34,173 nt of DNA. Source: Clostridium sp. MCC353. Its GTDB lineage: Bacteria > Bacillota > Clostridia > Lachnospirales > Lachnospiraceae. Below are positions 11,301-17,749 of the stretch, piece after piece. Position 1 is the stretch's first letter; the number at the start of each line of letters is the position of its first letter. The notes below the pieces were generated by a model. It ran no database searches and was not told the DNA's origin. It saw nothing but the letters and a program-made list of their open reading frames with translations. A program made the position numbers and the translations under genes. The DNA lies in assembly GCF_018785315.1 (NCBI RefSeq), contig NZ_WQPN01000052.1, forward strand, positions 1 through 34,173, read 5' to 3'.

Positions 11301-13919
11301 AGTTACAACTGGGGCAAAATATACTTCGATTGTAGAATTAGCTATAAGCTCAGGGAGTTCATATTGCTTTCCTCCAGCAATACTTCCTATGGGAATACTC
11401 TTGCCATCAACTTTTAATAGTCCAACCGCATATCCTGAATCCGGTTTAAAGTTAAGAACAGCTTTCGTTTGGTCAGGAATATTCTCAATTAGTTGTTCGC
11501 TGTCCTTTTCAATCGTAGTTGTTTGGTTGTTCTGAGTATAATCAACAGTTCCGGGGCCGTTGGTTTTAATTGAAACAGAGTGCTTAGCAGTAGATTTTGT
11601 TGCTAAATAAATGCTGAGGGTTTTACTTCTGTCTTTACTTATTTCTATAGCGGCGCCATCTTTGAATTTTGAGCCATCCAGTTTCAAATCACTAATTCTA
11701 TATGTTTTACTCGCTTCTGTTGTTAAAGTAACATTTGTATTGGATGGATTATAATAATAAACTCTCTCTTCAGATGCCTTATTAACGCCATCAACATACA
11801 ATTGGATTTTTAATTTACGGCTTCCCCACCACCACTCATCATTTTGGGTTTCAACCGTAACAAAATCACTCAAACTCGACAGCGCATAGATCTCCGGCCA
11901 ATCCTGAACCGCACTTCTATAATACTGAGCCATTTCGTCAACTTTAACTCCATAGCCTTCCAGCAGTTCATATGTAATTTCTTTATTGGCAGCATTCAAG
12001 CCGACTTCAAACTTCGACGGTGAAAACTCACTCTTATTCACCAGTAATCCCGAAGCCTCGGGAACAGCCTGAGTTCCTTCAATTTCTAAAATGGCTTCTG
12101 TAATATCATAATTTCCATTTTCATCAAATTCACTGTTCTCTACCTGCAAAGTACTGCCTTTAATATAGGTAACATTATCAACAACCAGCTTATGAGAAAC
12201 GTTTATACTATAAGATATGGATTCCGTCTGCTTATAGTAAAGCTGAATCTGGTTGCTGGATTCCAAGGACAATGTTTCACTCTGTATTGCATCTTCCAAT
12301 GCTGATGAAACAAATTCATAGCCCTCAATCTCTTCTGCAAAGTCATCAACAGCCACTTCATCGCCGATTTGGAAACCGCTGTTTCCTGAATTATAAACTT
12401 TGTCATCCTTGATCTTCACCTGGCTGTCAACATCCAAGAACTGCACTGTGACAACTGCATTTGAGGATGTCGCTGTAATTGTTTCATTATCTAAAAGATA
12501 TTTTAAAGAGATCACAAATGCTCTTGCCGTATCATCTTCACCTAAAGATACGATATCATAGGTTTTTCCCTTTAACTCTTCTAAACTAGGAGCCGTCTGT
12601 TCTGGTTCAAGATCATTGATAAGCTCTTTTCCATCTCCCAGATCAGCCTCATCCCACTCATAATCCATGGATGGAGCAGCAGTTGTTGTTTCAGCAGCAC
12701 TGGTTTCATTCTTACTATCTTCACCAGTTTCTACAATAACTACGCTCTCCTCTGCTTCTGAGGTTTCTGATGTCTCTGGCATTTCAGCTTCTGTTGTTAC
12801 TTGAGTTTCAATCTCAACTACGGATTCGGCACCAGTCGTTTTAATTACTTCTGTCTCTTTTTCTGTTTCTTCTGTCTCTTTTTCAGTCTCCGGCTCAACC
12901 TCTTCCTCTGTTTCGGCTTCTGTCTCTTCCAATTTTTCGGTTTCTGGTTCAACGCCGTCTTCTAAACTATCAATAGCCGTAGCAACTACAGGAACATGGT
13001 TTGCAGATACAGATAACTGAGCCTCTGTACTGGTTTCTGTTTCCAACTCCTCAGTTTCCGGTTCCTCTGCTTCTGTCTTCTCTTCAGTCTTTGCTTCGGT
13101 TTCTTCCGGCGTTGATTCAACAGCTTCACTTTCTGGTTCCTCAACCGCCTCTGTAGTTTCTTCCACCGGTGAAGTTTCTTCCGGTGTTGTAACTTCTTCA
13201 GTCTCCTCTGTTGTTTCTTCTGTTTCAGTAGTTTCAGTTTCGGATGATTCAACCTCCAATGTCTCTTCTGCGGATGTACTTGTCTCTGGTTCTGTCACTT
13301 CCGCTGATGTCTCCGAAACAGTAGTCTCCGGTACGGTGGTCTCCGGTACAGTCGTTTCCGGAACTCCAGGCCCGGGAACTGTAACTTTAGTTTCCTCTTC
13401 ACCAAATACCATTGCATAAGGTTTAACTTCAACCTCTTTCGTCTGAACACCATCAATTTCACTTCTGAAATTTATAGTTTCCGCTGATCCATTCACATAA
13501 AGGAATATAATATCCTCATCACCAGTAAGAATATATTCCTCTTCCGAATCAGTTTTCGGAGTTCTTAAAAACATTCGAAGATCTAAACCCTCTGCGTTTT
13601 CATCCTCCCCTAACTCATAAGAAGGGAAGAACTCATATACAGAGCCCTTCGTGAACAGCTTTTCATAATCTTCTATCTGGCTGTCCTTTTTTGCACTTAA
13701 TTCCAGATCCTCAAAATTCAGAATCTCACCGGAATCAACTGCTGCCTGCGCCGCATCCTTAAAATCGCTGCCACTCATAATAAAAGTGGCTGTTCTAACC
13801 GAAAATGCAGCCTGAACATCTGCCCATGACACCATATTAAAGGATGTCAAAAAAAGGCAAAGCGATAGGAAACCAGCAAGGCTTCTTTTCCATTTCTTCT
13901 TTAACTGCCCCATACTCAT
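2256..13919 (-). CDS. Giant secreted surface protein with MBG-domain repeats, C-terminus lost
   Basis: About 3887 residues. I chose the ATG at 13919 because AAGGAG lies at 13932-13937, 12 bases upstream. The upstream ATG at 13943 has no ribosome site and sits at the predicted transcription start. A lysine-rich signal peptide (KKKWKRSLAGFLSLCLFLTS) is followed by a roughly 150-residue unique domain and a Glu/Thr/Ser-rich stalk (about residues 175-435). Next comes a long unassigned region (about 440-1260), then InlB/Flg_new-like repeats with motifs such as GYTFGGWAE (about 1265-1600). From about 1605 to the end are MBG modules marked by KVYDGTPLT. No LPXTG anchor is seen, because the frame leaves the gene at the junction near 2318; the last 22 or so residues are antisense tctA. 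It is probably an adhesin or matrix-binding fibre that would normally be wall-anchored. Confidence 0.9.
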   Translation of the reverse strand: MSMGQLKKKWKRSLAGFLSLCLFLTSFNMVSWADVQAAFSVRTATFIMSGSDFKDAAQAAVDSGEILNFEDLELSAKKDSQIEDYEKLFTKGSVYEFFPSYELGEDENAEGLDLRMFLRTPKTDSEEEYILTGDEDIIFLYVNGSAETINFRSEIDGVQTKEVEVKPYAMVFGEEETKVTVPGPGVPETTVPETTVPETTVSETSAEVTEPETSTSAEETLEVESSETETTETEETTEETEEVTTPEETSPVEETTEAVEEPESEAVESTPEETEAKTEEKTEAEEPETEELETETSTEAQLSVSANHVPVVATAIDSLEDGVEPETEKLEETEAETEEEVEPETEKETEETEKETEVIKTTGAESVVEIETQVTTEAEMPETSETSEAEESVVIVETGEDSKNETSAAETTTAAPSMDYEWDEADLGDGKELINDLEPEQTAPSLEELKGKTYDIVSLGEDDTARAFVISLKYLLDNETITATSSNAVVTVQFLDVDSQVKIKDDKVYNSGNSGFQIGDEVAVDDFAEEIEGYEFVSSALEDAIQSETLSLESSNQIQLYYKQTESISYSINVSHKLVVDNVTYIKGSTLQVENSEFDENGNYDITEAILEIEGTQAVPEASGLLVNKSEFSPSKFEVGLNAANKEITYELLEGYGVKVDEMAQYYRSAVQDWPEIYALSSLSDFVTVETQNDEWWWGSRKLKIQLYVDGVNKASEERVYYYNPSNTNVTLTTEASKTYRISDLKLDGSKFKDGAAIEISKDRSKTLSIYLATKSTAKHSVSIKTNGPGTVDYTQNNQTTTIEKDSEQLIENIPDQTKAVLNFKPDSGYAVGLLKVDGKSIPIGSIAGGKQYELPELIANSTIEVYFAPVVTPSLKWLRSDNKKGTEGVKKYTNKSRSFTWSEMNSLKPKYDAWDKGDYFDTYVKGYNIPPHAFATWKLFSSSYDLRRFQTTFTVPEGFSAQDYIKLQTVMQSAYSELGDDGKIIPINDDIFVFVYSKRDLDNGKINNNNLGNYLAFWTGTESSSSFRGVKATDATHAARNVIPYTDGWYCDADLDNVGSNLFKNYPDAKENDVFVLDVFVGDYAEGGGMDAMDLSFVKSGGYAVTVKYYKDSIADSNYLNSAGLKGLVLGEEINLSVYDGGEYLNKYRPDGYKDGIQTPATYKVTATADGIINVVYTKDTQTVDVEYYIRDSVDSTMEKVGTMADQIFPLNTKYKDAVDLNRIIDFINNSDEYDGGIVLEAEKTIDKSTTVIKAVYTKLPSYAVTYYENTTDPVSSMPQNGQYREGVTVTVGNAPSRAGYTFGGWAEVPQVSAGTKVYQPDEEFEMPAANVDLYAVWNANKDTEYKIEYYLQDEAGSTSYTLDDDRSRTENGETGTSVSPDNWDIDIPGYAYDHADPANGITIQGDGSAVLKLYYNLKAGIVRYDLNDSTDDATLAAWDNYPSAKLDLVNKQYYDKLHYSYNDRVSIPGETPEREGYEFVKWSDDPAGKGTNEATASGSIQYPYKTDQSETPTLTLYAIWNPLSAKYQIQYYFEQENGSFKVDGAHTETITTVKAGTFVQADTTKTFSGYYFDADNENNKLSGYVKGNGTLVLNLYYRQKNEITVKPLNADKIYDGNALTEKRTEVVSGTLKDGDFITADTDGIVTDVLNDSTVNNITSIQVWRNVNGAKKEVTEEYTIITNPGTLKINPRPVTITGGNGSFEYDGEAHHVVHTVSPRGNDTGLLEGHKEQVTLDGAYRTVPGSNEVIVKDASIWFDKVDVSGNYDIIKIPGSIEITNTSIKRPLTITAPDARKVYDGTPLESIVCISKGNLFPGDEVYVNATGSITDVSENEPGNNPVGKVTIMHGDVDVTANYEITPIAGTLTIDPRPVTITAESKSFPYDGEEHSVSYFVSEKGEGTGLLDGHEESVTLTGATQKFVGTYPVQVDTVSISDGKDDKTSNYSITQVNGQIIINKATDKVITIKAKDAAKVYDGTPLTEPGFELTEGELFEGDEIYVEAIGSITEVSESTVRNNPLGEIVIRHGGADGTDVTENYSITPEAGTLTITKRPVTINVESKEFSYNGEQHSVGYNVVKADQNSGLLKDHKEKVTLVNDKQVFVCDEAVTVSSVTIESDGVDKTGNYEIISNPGRIKITKATGRKVTVTAPSLSKVYDGTPLTAETCERSDTLFPGDEVYVNATGSITNVADNEAGNNPVGTVVIRHGGPEGVIVTDNYEIEKVAGTLTINPRPVTITAETNNDFVYNGMEHKVGYQVSDPGTDKGLLSGHTEVVELKDNTRTFVGGNDVLVETVAIKSGEADVTGNYDITKQKGHINVKAATGIEVVITAASADKVYDGTPLTASGYTVNKENLLPGDDVYAVISGSITEVTPGVAENNRIESYEIRHGGPEGTIVTENYKVTAIPGTLTINPRPVTVTAETNDSFVYDGTEHEVSYSVSKPGADTGLLSGHTELVELEGNTRIYAGGNQVTVKSVKIMADKADMTKNYDIKKVDGHISVSKATGIDITIKAEDAEKVYDGTPLTESRYTVNKENLLPGDEVYAVTSGSITDVTPGVKDNNLIASYVIRHGGEDGVDVTENYNITPVPGTLTVTPRPITITVKTESFTYDGFEHSVGYAVSAPSENAGLLKDHAEEVILIGAKRTLVGDNSVTIDDVKIMNGGTDLTSNYSITPVDGHIYINKAEGNVLKITAPDANKIYDGTPLTSIVCKVEGKLFEGDVIYVNATGSITNVSDNAEGNNPVGSVVIRHGGADGEIVTENYDIQPIAGTLRIDQRPVTITAETKDDFVYNGMEHKVGYQVSDPGTDKGLLSSHTEIVELKDNTRTFVGGNDVLVENVAIKSGETDVTANYDITKENGHINVIAATGIDITITADSDVKVYDGTPLTASGYKVNEENLLPGDRVYAVISGSITDVTPGVAGNNQIDSYEIRHGGPEGTIVTENYKVTAIPGTLTINPRPVTVTAEINDDFVYDGTEHSVSYTVSKPGEDEGLLSGHKEIVVLDGNTRTYTGENDVKVNSVQIMADTIDMTKNYDIKKIDGHIKVKAATGIDITIKAEDAAKVYDGTPLTEAGYTVNKENLLPGDDVYAVTSGSITDVTPGVKDNNLIASYVIRHGGKDGVDVTENYNIIPVPGTLTINPRPVTITAETKNDFTYDGTEHSVSYTIAASDENTGLIEGQTAEVDLIGNKRTFVGGNPVEVGTVQVLSGENDVTSNYNVIRKEGYIAVNKAEGRSLTITAPTASKIYDGTPLTAVECVITGTPFAGDIIHVNAVGSVTDVEDTTADNNQVGDVTILHDGVDVTENYKINTIPGTLRIDPRPVTVIAGTGTFTYDGTEHRVEYTVSEPGENTGLLQGHLENVKLDGNTRTFYGNNKVTVTEVTISDGQSDKTSNYDIKKVDGSIFVNYATGKEITVTAPSAEKVYDGTPLTAETCIISGDELFEGDAVYVKATGSVTNVDDTATGNNPLSEIVVRHGGPDGTDVTENYVINPVVGTLTIKPRPVTITAGTNNDFVYDGTEHRVAYEISDPAENAGLLTGHEADVTLEGAVRIFTGENDVEVGNVVIKAGGADMTGNYEIIRRPGHIKVSKATGNILTITAPDASKIYDGTPLTSEVCDVKGIMFTGDEVYVNATGSVTNVADNAADNNLVGEVIIRHGGPDGEIVTENYEIATVPGTLKIEARKLTITAESGEKPYDGTPLIVNDYQYNGELAEGELISDVEITGSQLTAGTSDNVADHAVIKNSTGSETTDNYDITYVNGTLTVNKGAYAVKVSTNDAEKVYDGKTLRDTAASVSGEIQEGDRVVVTVNGEITNAGETANSVESVKIYHGEENLDVTENYSIEITEGTLKVTPKDVTINVNSYSKVYGSEETADRWKGRESGNRPASLR
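2311..2330. other. Junction joining truncated tctA to the truncated giant surface-protein gene
   Basis: On the plus strand TctA homology ends at about 2316. On the minus strand the MBG motif SKVYGS is encoded up to about 2321 and the frame then runs 22 or so residues into antisense tctA. Both genes therefore lose their 3' ends at one point, tail to tail. This is what one breakpoint of an inversion, or a chimeric assembly join, would look like. No IS end, target duplication or att-like repeat is visible at the point itself. Confidence 0.75.
2560..9120 (-). repeat. Alternating MBG tandem array inside the giant surface protein
   Basis: Two module types alternate. Type A contains (K)VYDGTPLT ... 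GD.VY ... TENY.I ... GTL.I; type B contains RPVTITAE..F.YDG.EH.V.Y.VS ... GLL.GH. I count 14 full type A modules plus a broken one at the junction, and 11 type B modules. The A+B pair repeats every 530-550 bp (about 180 residues) from about 9060 down to 3100. At the C-terminal end two A modules follow without intervening B modules. MBG domains are immunoglobulin-like beta folds of bacterial surface fibres, so the array is probably a long stiff rod. Confidence 0.85.
4500..7230 (-). repeat. Higher-order duplication of about 1.63 kb within the MBG array
   Basis: The segment around 4500-5600 matches the segment around 6130-7230 far better than neighbouring modules do, at an offset of about 1630 bp (three A+B pairs). 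Example landmarks are CACCTGGGGTCACGTCTGTG at about 4619 and 6250, and the NDFVYNGMEHKVGYQVSDPG-type module near 5540 and 7175. This indicates a recent three-pair duplication. Confidence 0.65.
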
Positions 13920-13949
13920 ATGCGCACTCGTCTCCTTTTCCATACTTTT

Positions 13950-14256
13950 GTTACATTATAGCCATTATACATCTCTTTGGTTACAACGAGGTTACAAAAC
14001 CCCTTTTTATCTCTTTTCTTAATTCTAACATGTATTTTTTATTTTGAAAGATATAATTACGATATTTTTAATATTTTACCAAAATCGTATTTATTTGGCT
14101 CAATTGGTTACATAATTTAGTTACATTTCGTAATTTTTCAATCATTTGTAACTATTATATGTAACCATTGTCTTTCATAATTTTCCCCCTTTCCATCAAC
14201 ATATATTTAAAATATTTTATTTAAAGTATATCATTTTACAGTTACAAAAAAGTTAC
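13950..14256. promoter_or_regulatory. Array of GTTAC/GTAAC motifs, mostly paired, upstream of the giant surface-protein gene
   Basis: GTTAC occurs at 13950, 13980, 13991, 14107, 14120, 14241 and 14252, and its complement GTAAC at 14148 and 14161. Pair spacings are 11 (13980/13991), 13 (14107/14120), 13 (14148/14161) and 11 (14241/14252), about one helical turn. Most extend to GGTTACA or GTTACAA. Direct repeats about one turn apart recall sites of LytTR-type and response-regulator dimers, but the regulator cannot be named. The remainder of 13944-14340 is AT-rich with no gene. Confidence 0.55.
13955..13969 (-). promoter_or_regulatory. Two overlapping -10 elements for the giant surface-protein gene
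   Basis: On the minus strand TATAAT occurs at 13955-13960 and again at 13964-13969. Neither has a good TTGACA at 16-18 bp. The -35 region is instead occupied by paired GTAACC motifs (13980-13995). This arrangement is typical of a promoter that needs an activator. Transcription from the nearer -10 would start close to 13946, which supports translation from 13919. Confidence 0.45.
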
Positions 14257-14362
14257 AAGACAGCTTTTTTTACCACTTTCCATCGTAATAATACGCTTTT
14301 TATGTAAATCCACATTATTATGATTTTTTTAATTTACAACAGTTCAGATAGCAGGAACATCG

Positions 14363-14423
14363 ATAAAAAAACACTGCAAACCGCCACAGCATCCCTTTCA
14401 CCCGGACACCGCTTCCTTTGCAG
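14363..14423 (-). terminator. Possible minus-strand terminator or 3' end of an intergenic RNA
   Basis: On the minus strand CTGCAAA and TTTGCAG (14374-14380 / 14417-14423) enclose about 36 bases, and a run of seven T follows (complement of 14365-14371). The outer stem is short, so support is modest. It sits in a GC-richer patch (about 14370-14515) without an ORF, between the terminator at 14521-14582 and the AT-rich region upstream of the giant gene. Confidence 0.3.
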
Positions 14424-14520
14424 CGTTTCTTATTACTCAACTTAGCCTTCCGACAGCAGTCAAACAGCTTATTCCCTGTACCATACCCCTCTTTCCCATC
14501 TTCCCTGGGATCTTAAACCT

Positions 14521-14582
14521 AAACACTAAAAATATAAAAACAGCAGGTGCAAACTGAAGCTCATATCAGTTTACCCCTGCTG
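14521..14582 (-). terminator. Rho-independent terminator after the URO-D gene
   Basis: CAGCAGG...AACTGA (14541-14557) pairs with TCAGTTT...CCTGCTG (14566-14582) with two mismatches. On the minus strand the stem is followed by TTTTTATATTTTTAG. It lies about 200 bp downstream of the URO-D gene stop. Confidence 0.65.
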
Positions 14583-14689
14583 CTGCTCAACCGTCCGCAC
14601 CACATACCTGCGGCAAACGGCATATTCCAACTGCTTAAAATCCGGCCTGTCTCCGTTCTAATCAGACTGTTTCTGAACTATATCCAGCC

Positions 14690-14775
14690 AGTTTCCTATC
14701 TGTTTCCACCTTATTTCCACTCGATATCCCGCCTTATTTACACCCTATTTCTGCCTTATTCTACCTTATTAACAC
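14690..14775. repeat. Short imperfect tandem repeat (AATAAGG on the minus strand)
   Basis: CCTTATT-type units recur at irregular 12-24 bp spacing in the 3' untranslated region of the URO-D gene (CACCTTATTTCCAC, GCCTTATTTACACC, CTGCCTTATTCTACC and others). No function is apparent. Confidence 0.4.
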
Positions 14776-14780
14776 CCGTT

Positions 14781-15980
14781 TTATTTCACCGCCCCAAATT
14801 CCTCAATCTTCTTCTTCAAATAAAGCACCCGGTTAAAATCAGCCGCAGGCGGCAGGGTATCGGCCACGGAGAAAATCATATGATCCCCTCTTCCGATAGT
14901 TTCCATCATCTCGTCCACCAGCTTATAGAAATCGCCGTCCGACATGGTGGACTGGAGTGTGGCGATGGATGGGATTCCGCCCCAAATAGTGATCTTATCC
15001 CCGAACACATCCCTTGTTTCTTTCAAACTCGTCTTTGTCATAGGCGCAGGGCAGATGGAATCGGCAATATCGAACCCAGCCTTCACATACAGGTCAAGCA
15101 GCTTCATGTTCTCGCCGTCCGTATGAGTGGCGATAAACTTGCCCATACCGTGAGCGATATCGCTCTGGCGTTTCAGCTCATCCACCACGTATTCCTCGAT
15201 CATATCAGGAGTTGTAAACATGAAGTCATAGTTGGCGCCGGATAAAATCACCTCTGCCGGGCTGTTGACAGCCGCCTGGAACAATTTGTCACAGAACGGA
15301 TGAAGTCTCCGGGCCACATCCTGCATCGCTTCCGGATCGTCAAAACGCTCCAGATAAAAGTTTTCAAATGACATCAGTTCCTTGATCAGGTAATGTCCCG
15401 CCGACGCCCACATCGCTGACAAAGCCACTGCCACGCCTCGGTCGCCGATGTAATTTTCACGGTATTCTGCGTATTTCTCATAAGTTGGAATCACTTCCGC
15501 ATTTTCAAATATGTATGAGACCGCATCGTAATCCTCGTATGATTTCACCGCATGTTCCTTGTGGGCATACAGCACAATTCCGTCGCGTAGCATCTGAGGG
15601 GTATAGACAACCCGTGTGGTAATGGTTCCCTTGGGAGTTTCGTATGTTACCTTCAGTTCCCCTTTGTCATTGCGCTCCTGGGTGATCTTTACATTATGAA
15701 ATACCACTTTCCAGGGGGACAGTTCCAGATCATAAATGCCAAGGCCCACATGGAGATCCCCATAGCCGCCTTCCCTCCATTTTTTAAAGTTAGGAATGAT
15801 GGAATGATATCCGATTCCGAGATCATCCACCATGTCCCTCAGAGTTGCATTTTTATATTTATCCGGTAAGGTGTTGGTCGCTTCATGGGCATAAAACCAG
15901 TTGTCCAGACGCGGTACAAATGGAAGCAGATCAGTGGGTTCCCCTCTTAACGTTGCCAGGATTCTTTCTTTAACAGTCAT
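14781..15980 (-). CDS. Uroporphyrinogen decarboxylase (URO-D) family protein
   Basis: About 399 residues from the ATG at 15980, chosen because GGAGGG precedes it by 6 bases. The 29 upstream in-frame residues lack such a site. N-terminal MTVKERILATLRGEPTDLLP and a C-terminal GGIPS....QSTMSDGDFYKLVDEM segment are typical of the URO-D superfamily members found outside heme synthesis, many of which are corrinoid methyltransferases (MtaA/CmuA-like). In MtaA-type enzymes zinc is bound by an HxC motif and a later Cys. Here the equivalent region reads H286-T-D288 with a Cys at 310, so the usual HxC is altered. A heme role is unlikely because no hem genes are nearby. It has its own promoter and lies downstream of a flavoprotein operon, so a shared catabolic pathway is inference. 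Confidence 0.75.
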   Translation of the reverse strand: MTVKERILATLRGEPTDLLPFVPRLDNWFYAHEATNTLPDKYKNATLRDMVDDLGIGYHSIIPNFKKWREGGYGDLHVGLGIYDLELSPWKVVFHNVKITQERNDKGELKVTYETPKGTITTRVVYTPQMLRDGIVLYAHKEHAVKSYEDYDAVSYIFENAEVIPTYEKYAEYRENYIGDRGVAVALSAMWASAGHYLIKELMSFENFYLERFDDPEAMQDVARRLHPFCDKLFQAAVNSPAEVILSGANYDFMFTTPDMIEEYVVDELKRQSDIAHGMGKFIATHTDGENMKLLDLYVKAGFDIADSICPAPMTKTSLKETRDVFGDKITIWGGIPSIATLQSTMSDGDFYKLVDEMMETIGRGDHMIFSVADTLPPAADFNRVLYLKKKIEEFGAVK

Positions 15981-16053
15981 AATTTCCCTCCATAAACACA
16001 TTTTTCTAAATGTTATTCTTGCTTTTCCAGCTTTACTTGCTTTTTTCAGCAGC

Positions 16054-16082
16054 ATAATATTCTGCATTTCTTACTAACGCAA
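16054..16082 (-). promoter_or_regulatory. Promoter for the URO-D family gene
   Basis: Minus-strand TTGCGT (16077-16082) and TATTAT (16054-16059) are exactly 17 bp apart, about 75 bp before the start codon at 15980. This suggests the URO-D gene can be transcribed apart from the upstream operon. Confidence 0.5.
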
Positions 16083-16154
16083 GTATAACAAAAGCAGGGA
16101 GAGAATTCATTGTAGTCTGAAACCAATAAAACTTGAAAATAACGTATTGTAATC

Positions 16155-16517
16155 CTACAGCGCCTTTACATTCTTCGTCACAATCACATCAACTCCAAGC
16201 CCCAGCACATCAGCAATAATTACCTGCCCGATGGCAGCCGGGGCATTTACCTTCACTCCTTTAATCTGTTCCATCACTTCAAATATCTTTGCTTTGGGAA
16301 TCGGGCCGCTGAGCCTCACGCTGGCTAACTCCATTTCCCCGCCTTCCACCAGAACTGAGGTGGCTATATTCCTCATGGGATTTGTCAGTTCCTGGGTCAC
16401 GTAATCAAGGCCTTTCGGGCAGGCGTTTCCCTCTACCGACAGGATACGGCCATCTGAAAATCCGGCTTCCACTTCACATCCCCTTGGGCACATGATGCAT
16501 GTAAATGTTTTCAGCAT
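16155..16517 (-). CDS. DUF1667 family Cys-rich protein, partner of the flavoproteins
   Basis: 120 residues. The N-terminus has C7-x2-C10-x3-C14 (CIMCPRGC) and C33 in GNACPKG, suiting an iron-sulfur or zinc site. This is the pattern of DUF1667 proteins, found beside GlpA-like dehydrogenases and NAD/FAD oxidoreductases in Firmicutes. The start overlaps the end of the preceding oxidoreductase gene by 7 bases, so translation is probably coupled. By context it is likely a small electron-transfer or structural subunit of a three-part dehydrogenase. The biochemical role is not established from sequence. Confidence 0.8.
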   Translation of the reverse strand: MLKTFTCIMCPRGCEVEAGFSDGRILSVEGNACPKGLDYVTQELTNPMRNIATSVLVEGGEMELASVRLSGPIPKAKIFEVMEQIKGVKVNAPAAIGQVIIADVLGLGVDVIVTKNVKAL

Positions 16518-17746
16518 ATCACCTTCACCTCCAGATTATCCGTTTCATTTAAATGTTCCGCTTTCACAGGAATCTGTATCATTTCAGCCGGGAGAACCTT
16601 TTTCATCTTTACCGACTTGATCACTCTGCCGCCCTGGCTGATCTCAACGGCGCAGTCTTTCATCGGCCTGCGCACCCTTAAAGACAGTTTAAAATCGCTG
16701 GTTCCGCTTATTTTCTGCGGAATGGTGTGGGTGATGTTGTCGTCCGTCACAACATCCAGCGTGCATGGGTTCAGGCCATGTTCCTTCACATAGCGGGCTG
16801 CGGAATCTGCCAGGCCTTCCGCTTCCATGGAAACGAAATCCACCAGATCATGGACCTGAAGCACATTTCCCGCCGCAAAAATGCCGTCTACGCTGGTCTG
16901 GTAATGCTCATCCACCACCGCGCCTTTGCTTCTGTTATCCAAAACCACTCCCGCGGAAAGGGACAGTTCATTTTCCGGAATCAGGCCCACCGACAGGATC
17001 AGGGTATCACAAATGTAATCTTTTTCCGTTCCCGGGATGGGCTGCATACGGTCGTCCACTTCCGATACGGTTATCCCCTCCAAGCGCTCTTTTCCTTTAA
17101 TATCCGTCACCGTATGGCTCAAATACAACGGGATGCCGTAGTCATTTAAGCACTGCTCAATATTTCTGGGAAGGCCGCTGGGATAGGGCTGGATCTCAAA
17201 TACCGCCTGTACATGGGCGCCTTCCAGGGTCATGCGGCGCGCCATGATCATTCCGATATCTCCCGATCCCAAAATCACCACTTCTCTGCCCACCATTTTG
17301 TTGTGCAGGTTGATGTAGGACTGGGCGACACCGGCCGTATACACTCCCGCCGGCCGCTGGCCCGGAATGCTGATGGCCCCTCTTGTCCGCTCCCGGCAGC
17401 CCATGGTTAAAATCACCGCTTTGGCCTGATACTCCAAAAGGCCGTCTCTGGATACCGCATACACCTTTTTGTCCCCGGTCACATCAATGACCGTGGTATC
17501 TGTAATATATGGAATTTTTAGTTCCTCCACCTGGTCGATAAAACGCTGGGCATATTCCGGCCCGCTGAGGGTTTCTTTAAACCGGGTCAGGCCGAACCCG
17601 TCGTGGATACACTGTCTCAGAATCCCGCCCAAGCTGTGTTCCCGTTCCAATATCAAAATATCCGTTATTCCCTGACGGTACAATTCTGCTGCTGCCGCCA
17701 GACCGGCAGGCCCGCCGCCGATAATAATCACATCTGCCTGTTTCAT
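16511..17746 (-). CDS. NAD(P)/FAD-dependent pyridine nucleotide-disulfide family oxidoreductase
   Basis: 411 residues. An FAD-binding GGGPAG (residues 10-15) opens the protein after a beta strand (VIIIGG). A second nucleotide-binding motif GSGDIGM sits near residue 160, and an ATG-type FAD motif appears as DGIFAAGNVLQVHDLVD near residue 310. The redox-active CxxC of thioredoxin reductases is absent, and MGCRERTRG near residue 115 is typical of the group partnered with GlpA-like and DUF1667 proteins. The gene begins 4 bases after the GlpA-like gene and overlaps the DUF1667 gene, giving a tight operon. It probably passes electrons between the dehydrogenase and NAD(P) or another acceptor. Confidence 0.85.
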   Translation of the reverse strand: MKQADVIIIGGGPAGLAAAAELYRQGITDILILEREHSLGGILRQCIHDGFGLTRFKETLSGPEYAQRFIDQVEELKIPYITDTTVIDVTGDKKVYAVSRDGLLEYQAKAVILTMGCRERTRGAISIPGQRPAGVYTAGVAQSYINLHNKMVGREVVILGSGDIGMIMARRMTLEGAHVQAVFEIQPYPSGLPRNIEQCLNDYGIPLYLSHTVTDIKGKERLEGITVSEVDDRMQPIPGTEKDYICDTLILSVGLIPENELSLSAGVVLDNRSKGAVVDEHYQTSVDGIFAAGNVLQVHDLVDFVSMEAEGLADSAARYVKEHGLNPCTLDVVTDDNITHTIPQKISGTSDFKLSLRVRRPMKDCAVEISQGGRVIKSVKMKKVLPAEMIQIPVKAEHLNETDNLEVKVIC

Positions 17747-17749
17747 GCT

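Noticed and set aside
12986-13252. Lys/Arg/Gln-rich open frame on the minus strand inside the giant gene
   Set aside because: It is an alternative frame of the Glu/Thr-rich stalk coding sequence; repetitive GAA/ACT codons keep shifted frames open.
14547-15245. 232-residue plus-strand open frame overlapping the URO-D gene 3' end
   Set aside because: It starts within the minus-strand terminator and is mostly antisense to URO-D, with no ribosome site or recognisable domain.
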